Part shown: positions 22,967 to 33,600 of the stretch, one piece after another
How positions within the stretch are numbered: the first letter of the stretch is position 1
Layout: each line of letters opens with the position of its first letter
Assembly: GCA_033439265.1 (NCBI GenBank)
Contig: JAVTVX010000031.1
Coordinates: 17,528,001-17,592,000, forward strand
Reading direction: 5' to 3'
From: Dillenia suffruticosa
Taxonomy: Eukaryota; Streptophyta; Magnoliopsida; Dilleniales; Dilleniaceae
DNA length: 64,000 bases
Translations under genes and position numbers: made by a program
Notes under the pieces: model-generated
What the model was told of the DNA's origin: nothing
Database searches by the model: none
Seen by the model: only the letters and a program-made list of their open reading frames with translations

Positions 22967-24309
22967 GCATGAGATGGTGCAATGACTCTAACCAGACTAC
23001 TACTCCTTCTTCTCTTCAAATAATCTCAGCACCTTCTGATTCCAATGTTCTTCCAAAATCCGATCTATGTCGTGCTGCCCTAATATGTCCTTCATGCGGA
23101 CATACCATAGAGTTCCAAGATCAGGTCCAACCCCCCACCCCAAAACCCCAATTTTTTTCTGGTATTTTATTTATTTATTTTTTCAATTACACTTTATATT
23201 ACAAGATCTAGTTAAATATTTTTTGCCATCAACCTTTATTATTTATTTATTTTTGTTATATTGTTCTATGTAAAGTAAATTGAGTATTTTATTATTTTTT
23301 ATTATTATTTTTTTGAAATAGGGTGGAATAATTCAGGAATTACCAGGATTGCCGGCAGGAGTGAAGTTTGATCCGACGGATCAGGAAATTTTGGAACATT
23401 TAGAAGCAAAGGTGACGCTGGATTCGCATAAAATCCATCCTCTTATTGATGAATTTATTCCTACTCTTGAAGGCGAAAATGGGATTTGCTACACTCACCC
23501 CGAAAGGCTTCCAGGTCAATTTTTTTTTCTTTTAAATATTTTACTTATATTATTATTTTTCATTCATAGGCTTCAAGTAAACATCTTAAACTCAAAAAAA
23601 AAATAATTATTAGTTAGGGAGTGCTGATTTTGATTACATGGTTGGGAAAACCATCACAATCTCCTCTCCCCCAAAAATTTTGTCTTCCTAGTAAGAACCC
23701 CACCCCCCCCCCCCAAAAAAAAGGAAAAAGAAAAGAAAACCCAACATGAAAAAAAGACAAATTCAAAGGAACACATGATTAGAATGCAAAACAAGAATTT
23801 GGTGAAATAAATGTTTCTCACACCCACAAGAATTAGGTATTTGAGTTGCATGCCAACACGCAAGAATGTACTTCCACGACAAAGAAAACAAATATATTAT
23901 ATATATAGGATATTATATTTTACTTATTAGGGATATTGTGTGTATAGGTGTTATGGAGGTTGGAATGTGTGTTGGCTTTGTTTACACATTCAATATTTAG
24001 TATGATATCGTATAGTCGGGCAATTTGAATGAGGGTTTTCTTGAATTGATACTCTATTTCTTTTATTTCTTCTAGAAAATTTCATGGCAAAAAAAAAACA
24101 GAGAGTAATTATAGATGGATCAAACGAATCATAAATTAAATGGACTAAAATCCTATAATAGTCAATATCAGGATTGTTTGTTTGAATTGATCAAAACATA
24201 TGGATAATTTAATATGATTTAATTAATAATTAATTAACACGTGTTAATATGGACTGTCGTAAGGAATTTGATTTATTTAATCATGATTTATTTGGTCTAT
24301 CTAATAAAA

Positions 24310-24349
<40 letters not shown>

Positions 24350-26889
24350 GATAAAATCGAATAAGTTTTATAGGATTAACTAGTACGAAGCCGCCCTAAA
24401 CATCAAAATTATTAGAGATGTGTAGACCATGATGAGAACTGTGGTCCTTCACTACTTGTGATACTTGTTGAAAAGGAAATTTGATTCCTAATCTTTAAAA
24501 TGATGTTGAAGGAGCTTTAATTTTGACCCTTCATCACCATTTTTGTGATGATTCTATTTTAGACAAACGAAAATAAGGAAAATAAAGAGTACTAAAATTA
24601 TTTCATATTGGACCCTTACCCAGTTCAAGTAGTAATAATTCATGATTGCTTTGCCAATTCTCACCTTTAATCATATCAAAGGAGGTTTTTGGGAAAAATG
24701 AAAGGCCTAATCTCATTTTCTAGGTCAATTCTCCGTGCCATAAAACGCTTTTTCAGTTTACGAAAATTTAATTTTCTTGAACATGTGTGTGTGTATGTGT
24801 GTGTTTGTTCTTCATATTTCCACCATCCCTTTCCTTTTTAGAGGTCTTGAGTTGAATCTCTTCTACGTAGGAAAAAAAAAAATCGCGTTTGGAGGTTTAC
24901 ATTTTTTCTTTGTCTTAATAGTGCAAATAAAAGAAAAAGGAAAAAAGAAAAAAAAAAAAACCTCCTACATTTTAGATAGAATTATTCACATCCTATTCAA
25001 TATTGATAAATTAATCTTGTAAAAGGATCCCACAAAATCATTGGCAACAAAAAAAAGTAGTGTGTGTGTGTGTGTGTGAAAGTCTTAAAAAAAAAAAAAA
25101 GGAAGAAGAAAGAAACTATTTGGAAGCTTCATCCTTTTTTTTTCCCTATTAGAGTTAACCCAATATTTGACTTAAAATAATAAATACACTTGAAGATATT
25201 ATTAATGCAGTATGTAGAAACCACTAGTAACAAAGAAACCAAAGTCCTAGACTACTAAGTCAAACCCTCCCTTATTAAGAATGAGTTCCAGATTTACTAA
25301 GTTACAAGTGACAAGATGGTCCTTTTATTTGCAAAATTTTTCTTCCACTCTCCCTCTCAAAGTCCATATAATACCCACAAAATTACAATACCATCCCCAT
25401 TGTAACCAAGAATTTTCCTACCTTGGAAAACCCAAAAAACTCATTTTCATCAAAGTACAATAAATATATTCTCTTTGATTGAGTTCCAATTTGGTACCAT
25501 CCTTTTACAGCTGGTTCCTTATACCTCATGATCAAAAATCTTCTTTTGAGGCTCTTTCATGCAATGGCATGTGACTTTGCTATATATGTAATATTCCATG
25601 GCATGGCAACTCAGCTATGACCAAATCTTTCAGTTCTATTGAGGTTGTGACTACATTCACAGCACAACAGATCATGTCAATTAAGGAAGTTAGAGTTTAT
25701 AAATCTTTGTGTATTCATTTGAGTTCACATACAATAATTTGATCTTAACGCGGCGTTTCTCCCTCAAACTCCTATAATATACTAAATTCACTAATATGAT
25801 AAAAAAGAACTATATATCCTCTATTTTATTCAACTGTGTTATAGTTATTGGCCAATTGTAAGATATAAAATATTATTGTATGTAATATTTTGTTAGTTGC
25901 CTGTTCAACTAATCGTTATAATTTTTTTGTCGCGATTTCTTTCTGTGATTTATTTTTACCTTGAAGTTTTTAAGGTGCATGTTAAACACTTTGTTAATAT
26001 GATAAAAAGTGCTATATATCCTTTATTTTGATCAAATGGGCAATAGTTTTAGCCCATGTTAATACATCTTTTTGCAAATAGTAACTTCATAGTTGGTTGT
26101 TCGACTAAAATTTTATATATATATATATATATATAAATATATATTTATATATTTCTGGCATGACAAATAGTATTTGTTTTGTATGATTCTCATTGTCCTC
26201 AAAGTTTTAACGTGCACTTTGTAAATTTTTTCAATTATTTATATTAATAAATCCGTGCAGGAGTAAGCAAAGATGGCCAAATTCGCCACTTCTTCCATAG
26301 ACCTTCAAAAGCATACACAACTGGGACAAGGAAGCGTAGGAAGGTCCACACTGATGAAGATGGCAGCGGCGGCGAGACTCGTTGGCACAAAACAGGCAAG
26401 ACTAGACCAGTTTTGATCCATGGTCGGGTCAAAGGCTTCAAAAAGATACTAGTCCTATACACCAACTATGGTAGGCAAAGAAAACCTGAGAAAACCAATT
26501 GGGTCATGCACCAGTATCATCTTGGCAACAATGAGGAAGAGAGAGACGGAGAACTAGTTGTCTCCAAAGTTTTCTACCAAACACAACCTAGACAATGCAG
26601 TAATAGCGTGAGCATTAAGGATTCTTCTCTGGGTGACCATGTTCAAGATCAAGAAGACGTTTTAACAAATAAGGAGACGACAACAACATTTGTTGAGTAT
26701 TATGAACAACACCCTTCATTTATAGGTGGTTATAATGAAGGAAGTGGAAGCCACAGTAGAGAAAGCTCGCATGATCATCTTCTTCATCATCATCAACTAA
26801 TTCCAAATTTGGTTGTTCAAGGTGATGCTTCTTCCAGTCCCTTTATTCAACTAACAACGGCCGATGCAGCAGGCAAAAGGAAGTTATGA
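22963..26889 (+). CDS. SND2: NAC transcription factor, SND2/NAC073 clade
   Basis: Nuclear DNA-binding factor. Arabidopsis SND2 (NAC073) acts below the SND1/NST switches to activate secondary cell-wall genes in fibres. Exons are 22963-23124, 23322-23514 and 26261-26889; introns of 197 and 2,746 bases have GT-AG ends and keep frame, giving 327 aa (Arabidopsis SND2 is slightly shorter). The N-terminus MRWCND matches the clade, followed by CPSCGH (residues 42-47), a possible metal-binding Cys pair. The NAC domain (about 62-225) reads [61 protein letters not shown] and [12 protein letters not shown]. The C-terminal half is His-, Ser- and Thr-rich and poorly conserved, as usual for activation regions. 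Start: ATG 22963 or 22969 (the latter matches the Arabidopsis N-terminus). NAC010/SND3 and NAC075 are the nearest alternatives. Confidence 0.92.
23515..26260 (+). other. Long second intron of the SND2-like gene
   Basis: 2,746 bases, beginning GTCAAT and ending GTGCAG, splitting the Gly codon of LPGVSKDG. It contains a poly-C/poly-A tract at about 23701-23721, (AT)n at 24312-24344 and 26107-26134, GT runs near 24783 and 25062, and no coding frame I can recognise. Confidence 0.9.
24312..24344. repeat. (AT)16 microsatellite in the SND2-like intron 2
   Basis: Uninterrupted AT repeat of 33 bases within the long intron. Confidence 0.95.
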
Positions 26890-28411
26890 TGACGAGAGAA
26901 AATGGTTTTGTTTGCTGTTCATTGAAGAGATTTATAAATGTCGGAGGAACCAAACCATGTCTTAGCAAGATATAGTTTCGCTCCTCCACATGTTGTGTAG
27001 TAGTGTTTACATAAATTATGGGATTGAGATATTGAAAGTTGTTGTCTATGTTGGAGGTATTTGTTGTAAGGTGGAACTTCAGATTATTTATAGTTTAGTA
27101 GTGTTGATTTTTTATTTTAGTATGTGACACATGTACACAAAGGATTACTCCTGGAAACCCTTTTGGAAGCAGGTCTAATAGGTGTAGGGTTTCATCGTTA
27201 GTTCACTTCTTATGTTAAATTATCTGATTTTGTACTCGTGGGAATTGAACCCCCAGTCTTTTGTTGGACTGTTTGATCCCCATTTGAAAGCATTAATGTA
27301 TTATTACAGTTATGTGTAAGATGTTATTTCACAATTTATTAATATTTTTAGTTATTAAAAGTTTTTTATTGAAATATTTGAGGAAATTTCGGTTAATATT
27401 AGGACATAAAAGTTGTGCAAAATTTATCTTATAAATACTGTTTGGTAGCTTGATTTCAAATCTTTATTCTGAATAAAATTTTCATGAAAAATATTAATTT
27501 AAAAGTCAAATAGTTGAGTTCATGAAGATCTAAATAGTTCATTTGAAGAGCTTACACGACAAAACAAACATGGGATGAAAAAGTTCAGATACCTAAAAAT
27601 CTGTGCAATGCTTCTTTGTCATCATCTGTGACTTGAGTTTCTTTCCGTAAAGAGAGAGATGGCAGGATCTTGATGGAGCAAATGGAGCGGACTTGAACGA
27701 ACCACGTGTAGCAGCTAAGCAAACTCAGTTGCCGATGTGCTGGCTAAAAATGGCGTTCCTGTGGATTTCCAATTTTGTATTTTGCCCCAATTTCTAATGA
27801 GGCATTTTTCTGAGAGATTTTTTTCCCCCGTCCTTGTATTTGTATTGAATATTTTCTAATAAACAGAAGGTACAATTCTTTTTTTTTTTTTAAACATATT
27901 TTTTATTTTTTTTATATGATTAATCGATATTTAAAGTTATATTCAGACTAATATGATTCGATTATTGACAGACCCAATTCAGAAGAAAATCTCCCGACTA
28001 GTCTTTTCCGGTCTAAGTTTTCAACCTAAAACTTGATTAAGAGATCTAATACTCTAATTTACTAAGCCGACTATCTGTTAAATTTTTTTACATAATTTGT
28101 AAGCCTTTGATAAATTTGCATAATTTCTCCCGTCTTTCATTAGATGCATATTGTAGTGCAACGAAATTATCCAATATCATACTTAATGATATGTATTTCC
28201 ATTCCAGTCTCATACTTGCAACAACTAAGTGTTTCTTTTGACTTTAAAGTAGGAATCTACCGCTTTGCTTCAACATAAAGCTAAAGCATCCACACAATAA
28301 AGCGAGTGCTAGTTAATTTAAGTAGTGAATAATAAGTAACTATTAACTATTATAACTCATTAAAACTCTCATAATAATACTCAAAAATTAATAAGTTGAC
28401 ATATTTATAAG
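26890..28411. other. Region downstream of the NAC gene, no gene recognised
   Basis: The first roughly 250 bases probably form the 3' untranslated region. The rest has no recognisable coding frame. A dispersed-repeat copy lies at 27905-28085. The sequence 'gggaattgaaccccc' at about 27240 resembles a reversed pol III B-box, but no full SINE is visible around it. Confidence 0.6.
27905..28085. repeat. Degenerate dispersed repeat, copy 3
   Basis: Shows the family order: 'cagactaatatgattcgatt', 'gacccaattcagaagaaaat', 'ctcccgact', 'aacttgattaagagatctaa', then 'actaagccgactatctgtta'. The copy retains more of the GC-containing positions than the others, so it may be closest to the ancestral sequence. 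Confidence 0.55.
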
Positions 28412-28609
28412 TGGGTGCTGCATCCCCTTGGTTACCATGAGGTCCTAAGCTCGAAACCGATTCGAGAAAGTCAAAAACTTGCTTGCAACACACCCAGGAT
28501 AATTGTATCATGAAAGGGAGAAACCCCTCATTGCAACTTTCCGCGGACCAAACACTGGACCATAGAAAGTGACCAACTTGTACCAAAAAAAAAAAAAAAA
28601 AAAAAAAAG
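28412..28609 (+). mobile_element. tRNA-derived SINE-like element with poly-A tail
   Basis: About 200 bases starting near 'gtgggtgctgcatcccc', with a pol III B-box-like stretch ('gaggtcctaagctcgaaacc') about 30 bases in, and ending in 24 A at 28586-28609. Size, internal promoter-like box and terminal A run fit a plant SINE. Target-site duplications are not convincing, so the ends are approximate. Confidence 0.55.
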
Positions 28610-29505
28610 TAACCAACGTACGGTCTGCAAGGATGAGATACTAAGTTTTTTAACTCAAGTTTTGTATTCAAAATAATTAAAAAAAAAACTATAATGAGAA
28701 AACTATCCCTTAAATAAAATTTATATAAAAACTTAAAATAAATTAATCAAAATATAACTTCAGAGACCTTCAAATACCGATAATATGATAAAAAAAAGAA
28801 ACAAGGAAAAGAAAAGAAAAGGGAAGTGAAAATCAGGCTTCACCCCACCGCGTAAGCAAACCAACGTTCATTTTTTAGGATTTTTTTTTCTGTTCTTTTC
28901 TTTTCTCAGCCAAAATGACGGAAGCACAAACACACAAACACGCACAGCACAGACTAACGACTCGGGGATTTTCAAGGGGGCTTGGCCATAGAAAGGAGCA
29001 TCATTTGACAGAACAACCACACATGATGGAAAAGCAAATTCAAAAAACTAAAAACTTCTCGACATATAACTCAGCCAATGATTCAAGCAACAGACAGCAG
29101 ACCTGAAGTTACAACAATAGCAACAGAATAAAGAATACACAAAAATCCATTACCGACATATTTCTCTGGTAGACCACCAAAACCAAATCTGAAGTAATAT
29201 TTTACTCGCAAAACAATACACAAAAGGCCAAATAGGATACGCAAAATATAAAGAAAATAAATTATCATAGAAGGGAAAGAAACTGGATAAAAAAAATCAT
29301 CCTTTTAAAAATGGTTGTCAGCTGTAGGCAACCCTCTGAGTAAACCACAGACACTGCAAGCCTTTCTAAAAGGTTTTAAGAAATCAACCCCTTTAAGATT
29401 CTTCATTCCCCTCTTCTCCTCCAACTAGGTGTCAAAAAAGTAACCTGTTAGTCAATTCTTGTAGATTGCAAGAAGTAACCTGTACAACTACTAAATGTGA
29501 GCCCC
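28610..29505. other. Gap before the GBPL3-like stop codon, probably 3' UTR in part
   Basis: No protein domain is seen. The part nearest the GBPL3-like stop codon (29506) is presumably its 3' untranslated region on the minus strand. The frames at 28915-29106 and 29083-29268 are short and unremarkable. Confidence 0.55.
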
Positions 29506-30614
29506 CTATGACTTCTTGAGGACACATCTTTCGTAGAGTTCTAGAAGGTCTTTCTTGGTTGGATGCTTCAACTGAAGCAGCTCAGCACCAAAATTAAGCC
29601 TTGTAAGTTCTTGCTTCAACTTTGGAATTCTGAACTTTGTATAATCCTCCGCATTTGTTTGTTGGCTGTGGTTATCATCCTCGCCCCTAGACACTGAGCC
29701 CCCATCTTCATCTTGTGGGTGCTTCATAGGGCTAGTTGTGCTCCTGGACCTCTTATTCCTTCTTGTAATCCTATCACTACCGTCCAAATCATGAACAGAT
29801 TCCACACCCATTTCGTAGTCTTCAACCCGAGATCGTTTTCCACGAGAAGCAGTCCTCAACTTAATATCTAAGTTTGTCTCATTCAGACGAATTGATGTCA
29901 ATTCTTGCTGAAGGGCGTCAAGCTTTCCCTGGGTAGCTTGTAGTTTAAGGGAGAGGGCTTCCGCCCTGTTGTTGGCTTCTGCATGGGCTGCACGCTCGGA
30001 CTCCAATAGGCCCTCGAGAACTTGAACTGTAGTAGCCCTCTGCTCGTTGTTAGATTTTAACAGTTTCTCTAGTTCTTTCTCCCTTTCTTCAACTCTTGCC
30101 TCCAATAAGGCCACTCTAGAGATGGCCTCCATTTCTGAGGCATGAATTCTCTCCACCTCATTTGCAAGGTCAGCTTTCTGTCTTTCCAGATTTTCAATAT
30201 TTCTTGCAAACCTCTCAATCTGAGTCAATCTATCACTTGCTAAACGCTGCATCTCACTCTTCTCTCTTTGAGCAGCTACCAATTCTGCCCGCGCTTTATC
30301 AGCCAACTCAGTTGCTCTCTTGGCTTCTATTTCAGCACATTTACACCTTTCCTGGACTTCATGAAACCTGGTGAACTCAGATTGATACTTTTGCTCCAAA
30401 TGGATTTTCTCCTGTTCTGCGATCCTAGCTTCTTTCTCAAATGATTGCGCCTTCGCATTTGCAGTGTCCAACTTCTCAACTAGCTCCTTAATTTCAGCCT
30501 TCAAATTTGCTAGCTCCAGATCACAATTCTTCATTTTAGATTCAGCAGCCTGCAATAAGGTTCAAAATAAATAGTCTGCCAAATGTTTACATAAGCATTT
30601 GGAGATGCTTTTAG

Positions 30615-30656
<42 letters not shown>

Positions 30657-33600
30657 AACCACTAAATGAATATGTGAGCATCTGCACTGTGAACAGGCAG
30701 CAAATGAAAGGGTACTGCAATTTATCAGAATCATAATAAAACCTAACTGGTTTAAACCAACAAAAACATTATGCATTTGAAATAACATCATCATAGCTGC
30801 CATTCATAAGCTTGACACACCAAAAGTATGAAATACATGGTCTCCAACTCATACCATTCTCATTTGGTGCCATCTTACAGATTACTAATCTTCTAAATAA
30901 TAAATGGCAATGAGTCTGCTCCATAGCCATTTTCTATTAATACAAATTGTTTAAGCCACTAATTTTACCCACTCCATTAATAGAACTAACCTAGCCCATT
31001 AATCCAGTGACAACTCATTTCAGAATTTCAAAGTACTTACACATTTATTATGGAGTTAATTGTTACGGTTCAAAACAATCTTTCCCTTTGGGAAAGAGCT
31101 ATCATGGATGATATGGTAGAATGAATCTAAATAATTACCATTATGTCTAGCGGGGAATAGGAAGGATGAGTTACAATGTATAAGCAAATTACAGTAATGA
31201 AAAATTAGTAACGGGTATCTTATAATCTAAATAAAGTAATTTGTACTTTGCTTTATAACAATATGCATCGCATATCATAATACAATCTGCATCATTTCTA
31301 TGCTATGTTAAAGGGGACTCACTCTCAACTCCAGGCTCAAAGTTGTCAGACGCTGCTCTGCGTATTCAATCTTGTTAGCCTTTTCCTTCAATTCTTCATC
31401 CTGCAAGTCAATAGATATAAGAATTTACAGTTAATGTTCCACAAAATAAACAGAAATATAACTGTGAGAGAGACACACACAATGGAAGAGAGAAAGAGGG
31501 ACAGGGCATTACTTTTGCAGCTAAAGTCTTATCAAATTCAACCCTCAAAGTATCTTCCCTCAGTCGTGCATCCTTGTTGCAGCGATCTTGTACAGTTGCT
31601 GCCTTCTCCAAAGCAGTTTTTGCTTCTCTGATAGCAATGTCATATTTACGCTTCCACTCCTCTGCCTCCTCCTGGGCCGACTGAGCTTGTTCACGGGCTG
31701 CAGCCAGCCTTGCTTCAGCAGCACTACTTTTGGACCTAAGTATTGCAATTTCAGCACCGGCCTGTTCTTCCTCTGCCTTTTGTTTCGATGAGACCTGCTC
31801 ATATCTTCTTCTCCATTCAGCTGACTCCTGTCTCGCCGATCCCAATGTTTTTGACGCACTGGAGCACCTCTCCTCCAATGAACTACATTTACTTTGCAAA
31901 TTAGTTATCCGGCTCATATAATCATCAGCAATTTTCTTCTTGTCAGTGATAGCATCACCATAGCGCCTCATGTATTCTAATTTCTGATTCTCACTAGCTT
32001 CAAATTGCTTGTTAAGTAACCCCATCTTATCTTCAATTGAGCGGCATTTCAACATGAGGGAACTCTTCTCTGATCCAATAAGATCAATTTGCTTCTTGAC
32101 AAGGTCCAATATTGGACCATCCAGGCTGGAAATTGGTCAAACAAGCACAGTAAACAAATGAAGATCCCAAGGAAAATGATAGAGACTTCTACAAAGAAAA
32201 TTTAGTGCAAAAACTAACCTCTGTTGTAAAAAAAGTGCCAGCTTCAGCCACTTTCCTGGACCATGAGATGATGCTTCATATTCGGAAATAAGATTATCAA
32301 GAAGCTGCATTATTGCCAAATGAAATTAGCAGATACAACATCTACTTGGCAATACAAACACACACACATATCATTCACTTTGGAAATTTTTCTAAAACCT
32401 ATAGTTCTATCATAAAACATGGAAATGAAACACACGTGCCATGACATATTAAAAGTTTACACTATTATAACTAAGTATTATACATGTGTGACAATAACAC
32501 GACACATGATCACCTCTAAAATTGTTGCTGCAATGTAAAGTTCAATGAACCACTTAAAGCATTTGTGCCAATTTTAATGACAATTACAAAGAAATAGGTT
32601 GAGAATCTCATAAGCTGATTCAACAAAGAAGTTCATGGTGTAGCCCAAAAAATGCTCTCACGCTAAGCAATGATGACATATTCATTGTTCTTGCCAAGGT
32701 GATATTTAAGACTATCCACAAGCAATATTATTTTCATCATCGTGGATCAGTGGATTTGATGTAGGCTATTACCTTTACCAACTAAACTACAAGCTAAATG
32801 TAAGACCATTGTGGGACCCTTTAACTTGTACTTCTAAGTTATACTATAGTAGAACAGGTGATTTAACACATTGCTGTGCAAGGAACATATAGCCCACATT
32901 CTATTGACCTACAAAATGCCAAATTAAACCCCAGAAAAAGATTGCTTTGTTGTCTCTCGGTAGGTAGACATTAAACCAGCACTTGCTGTACATGCTTTTG
33001 CATAAGTGTAGCCCCATTGATCTTCCTCTTATGTAAGTGCTCCCTTTCGGATCTTTATACTCATAATGCTTGTTATAGCCAAAGGTTTCAACATTTTCCT
33101 CAACTTCAATATCATTTTTTCAACTTCCATATTCAAAAACTACAAGTAAAATGTCCCAATTTCATCCCACAGTTCAATGAAAATTTTCAAAATTTATTTG
33201 AAAGAGAAGGAAAAAGAAGAAGAAAAAAAAAAATAGAAGCAAAGTCCAAAAGGACCAAAACACTTGAGACATTGAGTTTACCTTAACGACTTGTTCAACT
33301 TTTGTATCAGAGGCAAAACATGCAGCTCTCAATTTCTTTTCCATGCTTTGGATTGCATTTGAGCATTTCAAATCTGCTTCCATGTACGCAGTCCTCTTGT
33401 AATCCTGTAGAAGCATTTAAAACAAATGAGCTCTGTATTTATCCCATTTACGGGAAGTACAAGAACAAACAAGAGAAAGATATCAAGGAACATGATCATC
33501 TAAATAAATGTAAGAATCTTCATGCAGAAGGTGCCTCCCCCTCCTCCAAGTCACATGTGCTAAAGTCCACTTTTAAACACCAAAGATTGAAATAAGCAAA

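Noticed and set aside
27200-27290. Possible reverse-oriented SINE around 'gggaattgaaccccc'
   Set aside because: Only a B-box-like phrase is visible; no A-box, tail or boundary could be found.
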